From Hygrocybe punicea (Eukaryota > Basidiomycota > Agaricomycetes > Agaricales > Hygrophoraceae): a stretch of DNA of 64,000 nucleotides. The notes under the pieces are model-generated. The model saw only the letters and a program-made list of their open reading frames with translations, did not search any database and was not told where the DNA came from. The translations under genes were made by a program, and so were the position numbers. The stretch is from positions 2,170,001-2,234,000 of the forward strand of contig OY744464.1 of NCBI GenBank assembly GCA_963556145.1. Reading direction: 5' to 3'. Below are positions 18,977 through 30,367 of the stretch, one piece after another. The first letter of the stretch is position 1. Every line of letters begins with the position of its first letter.

Positions 18977-21765
18977 TAGTGCAGTGGCATAACCATACCA
19001 GCTACTCTCAATGGCATTAATATCTCCTCCCTTGTCTAGCAGTAACTGTACAATTTTCATGTGTCCTTGCGACAATGTTTTTGCTAGAATGGTGCCGTGT
19101 CATGAGTTGTGCAGATGTGCATTCACATCAGCTCCTTTGTCCAATAGTAGCTTTACAATTGCCGTATGGCCTTCCGAGGATGTGGCCTGCAATGCATTGT
19201 CATAGTAACCCCCCTGAACATTGATATCACATCCATTGTCCAGCAGAAGTTGTACAGTCGTCCTGTGGCCTTTTGACGCTGCTGCCTGCAGGGCGTTGGC
19301 ATATACTCCTCCTTTCGCATTAACATTCACACCATCATTCTGCAGAAGTTCTTGTAATGTTCCCAGGTGTCCTCCTAGAGCAGCATAGTAAAGTGAAGAA
19401 GTGGCTAGCTTTTTGGGCGACAATGATAAGTTCATATTGTGAAAGGGTTTATCAATATTGAAGAGTTGAACCCAGTTGAGAAACAATGCACTTCGTGGCT
19501 GGAGAAGCTCAACCACTAAAGGTTGCAGAGTATCAGGAATTGCGCCATCCTTAGACTTGGACTGAGCATGGAGGATCCAGTATTCCACTGCATAGCAAGC
19601 CAGTGGGAAACGCGAGATGGTTCTTGGGTCCACAGAATCTATCATGTCAAACTGAAGGAGGTACACCAGACATGAATGTGATATGAATGTATCAGCAGAT
19701 CTCTTGCTGAGGCTGAAATACGAGGCAGATCCAGTTCGAATGCACAAAGACACTAGGTACTCCTTCATGGAGAAATGAGCTAGACTTAGCACTCCTGAGG
19801 GGCATTAGTCAGGGACTATGCAGCTCCCGTAATTGGAGACATATCTGAATATTGTTGTTCTGCTCATTTTCAAGTCGCCGAGGTCACATTTGGAAGATCA
19901 ATCAGGCTAGAACAAATGGTTAATATACTCTGTGGATCAAACGGGTGTCGATCAGGGTCATATCCACCATCATCCAAGTCAATTGCGAGTGCCTCGGCTA
20001 CCTCCCCAAAAGTCAAGGGACGAGCAGAGAAGGCAAGCCACTGGAGGACTTTAAGGGCATCGTCTCGACACTCTTCATCAATATTCAGAAGAATCCGGTC
20101 ATACATCTCTTCCAGCGAACGTGGTAAAGATTTTAACGCTTTCCTCAATACTTTAAGGTTGATGCATCATTTGGATAATGCATCTAGCTGGCAAGCAACC
20201 CATTGGAACCTGGAGTGTCATGTTATGACTCATTTCACAGCGAAGAAAGAGATGATCCTTACATTCCATTCACACCGTTCATTAATGCCTCCTCAATCTC
20301 CGTCAGGACATTGACTGGCCAATGAAATCGGGCATCACCGTGAAGTCGCTCCCGAACATGCAATTGAATATCAGCCTATATGAGCTCGCTCTGGATAGTG
20401 ATGTCATCTGAGACATGACACGTGAGACAATCTTCTATGTCCTCGGTAAAGATGTGGAGGGTGCCAAGCTTCCAGTTGACAATCTCACTGATGAAACTCA
20501 AGAGCTCCATTCAATCTGTACATTCGTCCAGTGCATCAATGATAATGTAGTGCTGGAACTCCCCAAGAATGTATTTCAGAGTGGCCATAAGATCAGAGGA
20601 TGTAGCCTGCTGCTTGCCATCGTGATTTTGAGTGTATAGCAGTGCCAAGGCCTCGAGAGCATTAATACACTGCACTGAAATTTGGGTGATCAGGGACCAA
20701 ATGAGGTTTTTGTTTCTCCGCTTCTGGGGGTCACTGAAGTCAAAATAGAAGTATGCAATAGCAAGCAAGGTTCCCGATCGACAATATTGTGAAACATCTT
20801 CTATGATGACAGAACTAAATATATCAATCAACATCGAGATTAGTATTACCAGGATGAGAAATACTTGCCTTAGTATGGTTTTCCCATATCCATCTGTTGC
20901 AATTAGTGAGAAAATGATTACCGTATGCCACCAAATGCAGTAGAACACATACCCTTGCCATGAAGCCATATGAAGGAATCGGAATCTCTGATCCAGCAAG
21001 AAAATTGCTTTCCATCTACAAGCCATGTGCCTGTTGCAGGATGTCTCTTCTTGCAGGCATTGTTATGGTTTGATGAAGGGTCAGGTGCCGACAACCACTG
21101 GCAAATTTCTTGACTGTGTTCCTCTGCAACCAAGAGATGGTCAGACTTGTGTCCAATGTGATGCATTCATAATATCACATATAACTACCTATCTTCATCT
21201 GAGCCAACGTGTTGACATTGTCCGCAGTGCCACCATGTTCTCTTGAAGAGCTATAACCCTGTCTTGTATGGCCATTGTCACAGTTCTATAATATCATGTA
21301 AAAAACCATTCCGATGATAGAATTACTCTTACATCTGATCTGCAGTCAAAGCGAGTTGTATGGTCACTTTTGTTTTTTCTAGATACTCAATAGTCTTCTT
21401 CACATCGCCTTCTTTGAGTGGCCACCTCAGTGCTTGACCCAATTTCCTCCACCCATGAGTCAGTTGCAGCTCATTTTTCAACCGGTGCAACTCAGCCTTG
21501 CACATGGTGAGTAGGCCACTGGGTTCAATTCACAGCTTCAATGTAGAGAGTCGGGGAGACCCAGACGTATCCTCACACCACGCCAGTGTGAGGAGATTTT
21601 CAAGGATATTGCGTAGACCCACCAGCTGATTGGTGGTCCTGTCTAGGTCTCTTGGTGCATGTCTGACTCCACTGTAGTAATCGTAACAGAGGCTGATAAC
21701 TGACCCTGTGAGCTGGAGTAAGGCAATGGCGCTGGCTGGAAAAAAACTGGTAAAGAACTACATGG
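18972..21765 (-). pseudogene. 5' half of split NACHT-ankyrin STAND gene
   Basis: On the minus strand the order is: a helical N-terminal domain of fungal STAND proteins (IALLQLTGSVISLCYDYYSGV...); a linker (WLSAPDP...CKKRHPATGTWL); NACHT with a P-loop GKDGYGKT completed across an intron (20952-20894) and ILSSV completed across a GC-AG intron (20868-20815); Walker B IIIDALDEC; a winged-helix region (LRKALKSLPRSLEEMYDRIL); and five ankyrin repeats, the last cut by the insertion. In-frame stops are TGA at 21542, 20513, 20169 and 19102 and TAG at 20378. The first exon with the start codon is missing next to the palindrome. Such proteins act in non-self recognition and cell death; this one is inactivated. 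Confidence 0.85.
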
Positions 21766-21796
21766 GGACCAGGAGCAGACCGTGAGAAATTATTGT

Positions 21797-22489
21797 GCTT
21801 TTCAAAACTAATGACATTTCAAAAAACAAATTTGTTAAGTTTGGGGACCTAAGCAAATATTGTAACTCATGCACAGATTTACATGATTGTAGGATGAAGT
21901 TTCATCCAAATTTCAAGGGCTAGCCACTCCTGTATTTAAATTTAGGAAATATTCAGATTATTGATAGTTACAGGTGCATTTCTGCATTTCAGTGACTAAT
22001 ATTTGTACAATGAATAACTTTACAAGGAATGCTCAGATTTACAAGATTGTAGGGAGAAAACCATTCCATTTTTGAAGGGCTAGAAGCTCACATACTGGCA
22101 TTTTGCTTAATTTGAGGTTTTGCTCAGGTAATAAGTATGTGCCTTGTTGGGATAAATATGGTCTTAATGCCCAAAGCATACAAAATCCCAGTATGTGAGC
22201 TTCTAGCCCTTCAAAAATGGAATGGTTTTCTCCCTACAATCTTGTAAATCTGAGCATTCCTTGTAAAGTTATTCATTGTACAAATATTAGTCACTGAAAT
22301 GCAGAAATGCACCTGTAACTATCAATAATCTGAATATTTCCTAAATTTAAATACAGGAGTGGCTAGCCCTTGAAATTTGGATGAAACTTCATCCTACAAT
22401 CATGTAAATCTGTGCATGAGTTACAATATTTGCTTAGGTCCCCAAACTTAACAAATTTGTTTTTTGAAATGTCATTAGTTTTGAAAAGC
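21797..22489. repeat. Near-perfect 0.7-kb palindrome (fold-back element)
   Basis: The left arm 21797-22106 (310 bp) is the reverse complement of 22181-22489, with about one or two mismatches seen by eye, around a 74-bp loop (22107-22180). Weaker pairing (ATTATTGTGC versus GCGCCATAATAAT) may extend the ends by about 10 bases. There is no coding capacity. The arms are AT-rich with CTAGCCCTTCAAAAATGG-like blocks. It separates the dead STAND gene from CCT2, whose start codon is 49 bp away. It could be a fold-back/MITE-type element, a recent inverted duplication or, less likely, an assembly artefact. Confidence 0.85.
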
Positions 22490-22538
22490 GCCATAATAAT
22501 AATAAATTAATATTCATTGAGCAACGTTCAAAAGCACC

Positions 22539-24591
22539 ATGTCCATGCATATTTTTGGCGAACAAGTATGTATTAACGGTAATCTTCTGTCGTCTCGAAC
22601 TAATATCTCGCTAGGCCACAGAAGAAAAAGCGGAGAATGCGCGTCTTTCCTCATTTGTTGGGGCGCTTGCTCTCGGCGATCTGGTGAAATCTACTCTGGG
22701 GCCGAAGGGCATGAACAAAATCCTCCAATCCGCATCAACAGGTGATATCAATGTCACAAACGATGGAGCTACGATTCTCAAAGCTATCCAGTTGGATAAC
22801 GCTGCTGCAAAAATCTTGGTAAACATCTCAAAGGTGCAGGACGATGAAGTAGGCGATGGGACGACAAGCGTCACAGTTCTTGCGGCCGAACTTCTGAGAG
22901 AAGCGGAGAAATTGATTGCACAGAAGATTCACCCGCAGACTATTGTAGAAGGATATCGCATCGCAAGTCTTGCTGCGTTGAAGGCTTTAGAGAATGCTGC
23001 GGCCGATCACGCGTGAGCTTACCTCTTGAACATACTAGGTCTCATACTGAGTGGTGAGGATGTAGATTAGATCCTATTATCTTCCGGCAAGATCTCTTTA
23101 ACATCGCTCGGACAACATTGTCCTCGAAGGTGCTCTCGCAGGATAAGAATTATTTCGCAAACCTGGCTGTTGATGCCGTTCTCAGATTAAAGGCAAGCTA
23201 CAAGTTATTTTGTTTGATGATAATCATCAATTCGGGGACTCCAGGGCTCGACAGATTTAGAACACATCCAGATAATCAAGAAAGTAGGAGGCAAACTCAC
23301 AGACTCATATCTCGATGAGGGTAAATATTTTTCCCAAAAATGTTATCCAAGTGCTCACGTCCCGTTAGGGTTTATTCTTGACAAGACCATTGCTGTAAAC
23401 TCTCCGAAACGGATGGAAAATGTTAAAATTCTTATTGCGAATACTTGTATGGTTCTCCTCGTGTATCAGTGACAACTCTAACTCCATGGCCCACAGCTAT
23501 GGATACCGACAAAATCAAAATTTTTGGTGCACGTGTAAAGGTAGATGGCACTGGGAAACTGGCAGAACTCGAACGAGCAGAACGCGTACGCGGTGTCTTT
23601 CCCCTGAATTCCCAAGTGGTTAATCTGGCATTTTAACAGGAAAAAATGAAAACAAAGGTAGACGCCATCGCCGACCATGGCATCAACTGCTTTGTCAATC
23701 GACAGTTGATCTACAACTACCCTGAGTCACTCCTCGCCGAAAGGGGCATCATGACGATTGAGCACGCAGACTTCGAGGGCGTAGAGCGATTGTCGCTAGT
23801 TACGGGTGGTGAGATCGCCAGCACTTTCGATCGGCCGGAACTTGTAAAACTTGGGCGGTGTGACCTTATCGAAGAAATCATGATTGGCGAGGACAAGGTG
23901 ATTTTGGCATTGCCCTTTTTCAGAACCAGTAACTCAAACTGTGATATTCAGCTTATCAAGTTCTCTGGTGTGGCCGCCGGTGAGGCCTGTACCGTCGTTC
24001 TGCGAGGCTCGACCAACCAGATGGTCGACGAAGCGGAACGATCCTTGCATGACGCGCTGTCCGTGCTCTCACAGACCGTGAAGGAGACACGTGTGGTCCT
24101 TGGCGGTGGGTGCTCTGAGATGCTAATGGGTTGTGCTGTAGACGAGGAAGCACGAAGGATCAAGGGCAAAAAGGCGATCGCAGCCGAGGCTTTCGGTCGA
24201 GCGTTGAGGCAAATTCCAACGATTCTGGCGGACAACGCTGGGTATGATTCATCAGATCTGGTATCAAGATTGAGGGCTGCTCATTATGAGGGCAATACCG
24301 ATGCGGGTCTTGGTCAGTTTCTTCTGGATTTGGGATGTCTAGGCTTGACCGCTAACGGGAGTAATTGAGCAGACATGAATGAGGGATCTATTGGGTCAAT
24401 GAAGCAGCTAGGGGTCACCGAGAGCTACAAGCTGAAACGACAGGTTGTACTCAGTGCCAGTGAGGCTGCCGAAATGATCATCCGGTGAGTTTCTTCGTTC
24501 CCATTGATCCCATATGAGAATCATGTAGGACCTTCATTTCAGTGTGGACGACATCCTACGAGCCACACCTCGGAAACGCGAAGCTGTGTAG
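22539..24591 (+). CDS. CCT2: T-complex protein 1 subunit beta (CCT2 chaperonin)
   Basis: This is one of the eight subunits of the cytosolic CCT/TRiC ring that folds actin and tubulin with ATP. Nine exons give 542 residues, the normal length: 22539-22565, 22615-23012, 23066-23192, 23245-23320, 23369-23446, 23497-23585, 23640-24312, 24373-24484, 24543-24591. Group II chaperonin motifs are present: [44 protein letters not shown]. The first exon encodes only MSMHIFGEQ, the usual CCT2 start. Intron 3 (23193-23244) must use a GC donor (GCAAGC) to give [12 protein letters not shown]; the nearby GT would break frame. The 700-bp palindrome ends 49 bp upstream, so the native promoter is displaced or very short. 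Confidence 0.95.
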
Positions 24592-24805
24592 ATGGACTAA
24601 AATAATGGTGAGAATGATTATGATTTATGAAGTGATACATACTCCGTGAACGCCTAAAGTGAGGTGGTGCCTCAGGAGAATATTACTACTGAGCCCGAAG
24701 TCAATACTATACAACTAAGCCCAAAAAGTGTTGAATGACACGTTGCCAGTCCTAGTGCTGTGCGCTGGGGATCTGCCTTTTCTGCCTTTTCCCTTATCAC
24801 TCGTC

Positions 24806-27800
24806 ATGTCTGGCAGCGTAAGAGCCAGGAGGCCAGCTTCACCGCCGCCAGGTCTCCCCCACACAGTCTCAACATCCCAAAGATATCCGCACCCTCGGCA
24901 AGACCATCTTGACGCTGATGCACGAAGATCTGCTGCTTCAAAAGGCTTTCTGCCAGGTCGCAAAAGTTACCCATCGGGTGGTCTCAAAATAACTTCGGGC
25001 GAATGGAAATTGCTGTTGGTCATTGTTCTAGTCGCCGCTGCTGTTCGGTTGTTCCGTTTGTCTAGGCCAAACAGTGTAGTGTGAGTGCACGGAAGCTTCT
25101 GTGTCGTTGTCCTTAATGACGAAATGAATGGGATCTACAGCTTCGATGAAGTACACTTTGGAAAATTCGCTTCAAAATATATCAAGACCCAGTATTTCGT
25201 GGACGTGCATCCGCCTCTCGCCAAACTACTTATCACTCTCGCTGCTTTCATCTTTGGGTATGACGGTCAATTTGATTTCAAGGATATTGGAAAGTAAGTC
25301 AGATCATCGAGCCAGGTGGTCTTTGATCGTTTACCAATCTAACCAGATTATATGACCGCGTCCCATACGTAGCTATGCGCATGGTTCCTGCCACTTTTGG
25401 CGTTGCCACGGTCCCAGTCGCCTATCTCACATTGCGCGCCCTCGATTGCCGTGCAACAACCGCTCTTTTAGCATCTCTGTTCATCACGTTTGAAAATGGG
25501 ATGGTCACGCAATCGAGACACATTCTCCTCGACTCCCCCCTGATATTCTTCACAGCTCTGACAATCTTCCTCTGGGCCGGCTTCTGCAACGAGGACAAAC
25601 ACGAGCCATTTACCGATTCGTGGTGGGCTTGGCTAGTGCTTTCGGGGCTTTCACTAGGCGCTGTCGTGAGTTGCAAATGGGTTGGCCTCTTCACTATTGC
25701 CACTGTAGGAGTTTCCACCATTCGCCAACTATGGCTCCTCCTCGGCGATTTGCGACTTTCACCGAAGTTGTTCATGAAGCACTTCATTGCGAGAGCCATT
25801 TGTTTGATTCTCATCCCGATCCTTTTTTACATGGCTATGTTCCAGATTCATTTCATGATCCTGGGAAGCTCTGGTGATGGAGACGGGTTTATGAGTTCGG
25901 AATTCCAGCAAACTCTTGGTGGACGTCATATGGCAGATACCTTTGCGGGTCCGTTGCTTTCCTGCGTTGTTGGGGAGCACACCGTTGATAGTTTCATCCA
26001 GATATCGCAATCGGTTCTCAGGTAACCATACGTCATGTCAACACTCAAGGAGGCTATCTGCATTCGCATTCTCATAATTATCCGGGGGGCAGCAAACGTA
26101 AGTTAACCACATATGCTCGGGTTCACTGTATTACTTTATTTCATCCCGTTATTGATCCTATCGGCCCAGAACAACAGATTACCCTCTATCCTCATCGTGA
26201 TCAGAATAACGACTGGATCATTTTCAATGTATCAGCAGATGGCGTTCCAGTAGACCGTTCCAACCCTCTTTCATATGTCACCCCAGGAATGCGCATCAAG
26301 GTGCGCCACGTAGCCACGGAGAAGCACCTTCACTCCCATGATTTCCGCCCACCGGTTTCCGATGTCGAGTTCCAGAACGAAGTCTCTGCATATGGTATGG
26401 CGGGTTTTGCAGGCGACGCCAACGACGATTGGTTCGTCGAGATCGAGCGTGGTGACAAGAGAGATAGGGAATCCAGGAAGCGCTTGAGGACACTGCGAAC
26501 CAAGTTCAGGCTTAGGCATGCGCTGACCGGATGCTATCTCTTTTCGCACAAAGTGAAGCTTCCAGACTGGGGCTTTGAACAACAAGAAGTGACGTGCAAC
26601 AAAAATGCTCCGAGACCCAACTCTCTATGGTTTGTTGAGACGAGTACTCATACCGCGCGTATGTTCTCAGTGCTCCATGTCATTGCGATCACTAATTGGC
26701 TTCAATTGTAGTCCCTCCTGATGCTCCGAGGGTCAACTACCGATTGCCTGGCTTCCTTTCCAAGTTTTTGGAACTGCAGTACGTCATGTGGACTACGAAT
26801 GCGGGGCTTACAGACCGGCATATGTTTGATTCTCGTCCCGACTCGTGGCCTCGACTTCGCAGAGGCATTGTGAGCATCGTCCATGCTCTCGTTATTCGCT
26901 CTCGCTGACCTGGTTGCAAAATGCATCACAGAACTTTTGGGTCAAGGACCACCGTCAGATCTATCTCATCGGCAATACGGTAGTGTGGTGGCTAAGCTCG
27001 CTCGCTGTACTTGCCTACTTGGCAGTTCGAGGATTCCTCATTTTAAGAGCCAAGAGGGGATACAGAGATTTTGAAAACAGTACGACTGACGGTATTGTTG
27101 ATGTCCCACTGTGACTAACCCTCTCTCGTTTAGCCAAAGTCGTCAAATACGATGGCTTGTGCGGATTTCTATTCTTAGGATGGGGTTTGCATTATCTCCC
27201 CTTCTACCTCATGGGTCGTCAGCTCTTCATCCACCACTACTTCCCTGCTCTCTATTTTGCGATTTTACTCCTGTGTGCTGTGTTTGACTTGGTTACGTCG
27301 AGTTTACGACCTAGGATCCGTTTGCAAATCGCTGCGATCCTGATTATCGTTGCGGTTTGGAACTTTGCGTACTTTAGTCCGCTTGCCTATGGCAACCCAT
27401 GGACGAAAACCAAATGCACTAATGCTATGTGGTTGAAAACATGGGACTTTTCATGGTAAGGTTCGAGGCTTGCGTTCGATGTAGCCAATGTCTGATTGCC
27501 ATCTTCAACAGCAAAGACTTCCTTGATGACGTACGTCATGCACCCCATGTGCGTATGGCGGTTAGAGCTGACTCTGCTGGGATGTACAGTATTCGCAATA
27601 TGCCGGCAAAGTTGCTGCCACACCACAAAAGTCAACCATACCTGTGGCTGTCGGCGGCCAAGGACGTGCGCCTGTCATTGTCGAGGACAAAATTGAACAA
27701 GATCCAAAGAAAGACCACTCGCAAGACGAGCAGACATCCATTGTGGTAGGCAAGGCCGAACCCGGCCCAGACATCTTTGCTAGTGACCCTGCGAAGGATA

Positions 27801-28150
27801 TCCAGAGCCAAGCCGACCTAGCCGTCCACGGGCCCAAAGTTGAGCAAGAGCTCAGCTCAGTGGACACACAGTCTTCAACAGTTTCCCCGGAGGCGGTTGA
27901 AAAGGCGGGTGGGACAGGTACAACGGCTTCGACGACTTCCTCTTCTTCCGACAGTCAATCAACAAGCAGTATTGTTTCTGATTCTGCCCAAACTATGGAC
28001 ACCGTGCGGACGACGGAAGGCTCCACATCAACGGAATCGGCTAGGGATGATTCAGGTGTCCGCAAGCCGGCGGGACCTCCACCTGAAGAACAGGCGGAGG
28101 CCGATCGGGTCCGGGGTGAACTTTTCCCTGATGCGGTTAAGCAAAAGTAA
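24806..28150 (+). CDS. PMT1: Protein O-mannosyltransferase, PMT1 subfamily
   Basis: This ER multi-pass enzyme (GT39) transfers mannose from dolichyl-phosphate-mannose to Ser/Thr of secretory proteins. Ten exons give 940 residues: 24806-25080, 25141-25293, 25347-25948, 26002-26097, 26170-26658, 26712-26869, 26932-27079, 27134-27455, 27512-27530, 27590-28150. It shows the catalytic-loop motif [13 protein letters not shown] with VHPPLAK, MIR domains ([30 protein letters not shown]) and C-terminal helices with [27 protein letters not shown] and TLYPH...NNDW point to PMT1 rather than PMT2 or PMT4. I chose ATG 24806 over 24728 because the basic cytosolic N-terminus starts there. A low-complexity tail of about 190 residues follows the last helix. 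Exon 9 is only 19 nt. Confidence 0.92.
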
Positions 28151-28875
28151 AACTTGATATTAGACGGAATCGATAGCTTTTATAATGGATACTGAGATAA
28201 CCACCACGACGGCCTGCTCTAGGGGTGATCGTGACCAGCACTGAGGAGCAAGAGACATAAACGTCGATCTTATATAGTGGACATTTTCTGTTGTTCGCTG
28301 TTTGACCTGCAGCAACCCTGAGCGACAGCGAGGGCCAACGAAAAAGCGCTGACCTTTGGCAAGAGCGATCAGGACTGATGTACTGATGTCTAAAATAAAC
28401 GTGTTTCAGCCTCCGGTGAAGTATGGACAAACGACGACGAAGAACGAGGCAGGTTACCGCCCCAGGTCTCTTCTCTGAAGAGCTTGCTACTACTTGCGAC
28501 AGCAGAATGATTTCTTTCGTTCAGCCTGCCATTGCGGGAAACAGCCTTTCAACGAGAAATGAATTACCATCTTAGAAAATGATGAAAATTGAAATGAGTC
28601 ACAGGCTCGAAGGGTGATCAAAAGATCGGTGTCAGGAGTATAGACAAGTGATCAAATAATGCGCAGACACAGCAGGTAATATTTAAAATAAACCATGAAT
28701 GGCACAGAAGCAAGGTTGTTTAATGTGTGCAACTGCAATGCAACAGGATGATAGGAGGCTGACAACCCCTATAAGTATACTCCGTTTAGCTCAAACACAT
28801 AGTAAAGGACAGAGCTGCAACCAGTTCATTCCAAATAAATCAGACACTAATAGCACCTTATTATGTAGATGAAGT
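28151..28875. other. Convergent intergenic region, no gene seen
   Basis: This lies between the 3' ends of PMT1 and MDH1. Short frames only, none with conserved character; it presumably holds both 3' untranslated regions. Confidence 0.7.
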
Positions 28876-30186
28876 TTACACCACGAAAGCCTTGCCCTTC
28901 TCGATGTTCTTCTTAAGCTCAGGCAAGCACGCTCCGAGTAACTTCTGCTCCTCAGGAGACAAAGGACCAATCGGGTATATTTTTTCGACACCGTTTACCT
29001 AATTGAACAAAGTGGAAGCTTCAGTACCACGAAAAATCACGTAAGGAAGAGAGAGAACTTACGCCGAGCTCGACATTGGAAGAGAAGAAGTCAATGCCTT
29101 GCTCTGCGAAGAGAGGGCTTTTCACATAGGTAGGTGTGATGATTCCCTTCTCGCCGTTCAATCCCCGGAGGAGAGCATCGGTGAACTTGGCGCCAGCATA
29201 GGCCATGGAGAGGGTAGCGCTGCCAGCGCCATCTTTAGCCTTCACGACCTCGTCACCGCCAAACTGGATCCGAAACACGATCTTGTCGTAGGCGTCGCCC
29301 TTCACGTCCTTGCCGTAGTTCGACTGCGACAGGAGTGGCACGATGGTGGCGCCACTGTGTCCGCCGATGACTGTAACGGGGGTGTCGCTGGGCGAGACGT
29401 TGACGATGCCGGAGAGGAAACGCGCGGCGCGCACGACGTCGAGGGTGGTGACGCCAAAGACACGTCTCGGGTCGAACACGCCGGCCTGTTCGAGGGTGGC
29501 GGCGACGATGGGAACTGTGGAATTGACGGGGTTGGATATGACCAGGACGTGTGCGGCTGGAGAAATACGACCGACTGCCGCTGCGAGCTCACGGACAATA
29601 GAAGCGTTTGTCTATGTTGGGCTGGTTGGTTAGTAGAAAGGCACAATGGAAAAAGAAAAGAAAAGAGGTGGGACGTACGTTGAAGAGGTCGTCACGGGTC
29701 ATCTAGGGAGGGTTAGATGGTGGAAAGAAGGTAATGGTAGACAGGAATACATACTCCAGGCTGAATGAGAAGCAGTCAGGCATGATGTAGGGCCCGGAGT
29801 ATGCGACAAACGAACCTTTCTGGGTACACCAGCAGGAACGACGACAACGTCGACACCTTCAAGAGCGTGGTCGAGCTGGTCAGCAGCATAGCCGATGACC
29901 TATGAAATTGCATGTCCGGTTGGTGTGCAACGCTGAGGAATGAGCAGAAGATTACCTCGCTGGCGGTGTCAACGTGACTAACGTCGGCTGCAACGCCGGG
30001 AGCACCACGGATATCGTAGAGACTCAGAGACGAGACCAACGGGTTGCTTTTTAGGAGGAGGGACAATGGTTGGCCAATTCCTCCACCTGCACCGAGCACT
30101 GCGACTTTGGTTTGGCGAGGGGCCGACGAGGAGAAGAGTCGAGCCGAAGGGGCAGAAAGGGCGCGGGCTGCTGTGCGGACCAACAT
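28876..30186 (-). CDS. MDH1: Malate dehydrogenase, mitochondrial
   Basis: This is the NAD-dependent TCA-cycle enzyme that interconverts malate and oxaloacetate in the matrix. Six exons give 338 residues: 30186-29956, 29899-29816, 29760-29755, 29702-29679, 29611-29063, 28998-28876. The N-terminus [21 protein letters not shown] is a classic arginine/serine matrix presequence. The dinucleotide loop [15 protein letters not shown], the substrate arginines (VPRKPGMTRDDLF), [11 protein letters not shown] and the catalytic-histidine motif [14 protein letters not shown] are all present. Exon 3 is only six bases (CCTGGA, Pro-Gly), and without it the invariant RKPGMTRDD would lose PG. It shares a 181-bp divergent promoter with SSN8. 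Confidence 0.95.
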
Positions 30187-30367
30187 TTTTTTGGCTCAAA
30201 GATGGGCGGGGGAAAGAGGGACGACTTGTTGGTCACGGCGAAGCACACTGGCAAGAATTCTCGTGACGGCACGGCCGCTCGGGTGTCCTTCAAATTCACC
30301 TGTGTTCATGGGTACTTGCTCGTCTTTCTGAACACCGAACACGGCCCAAGTTGGCAAGCTCTCAACG
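30187..30367. promoter_or_regulatory. Divergent intergenic promoter, MDH1 / cyclin C
   Basis: Only 181 bp separate the two start codons, so both genes must draw their core promoters and 5' leaders from this stretch. I see no clear TATA box or named site. Confidence 0.6.

Noticed and set aside
22539..22745. 68-residue frame starting at the CCT2 ATG
   Set aside because: It reads through intron 1 in the wrong frame; splicing 22566-22614 gives the conserved CCT2 sequence.
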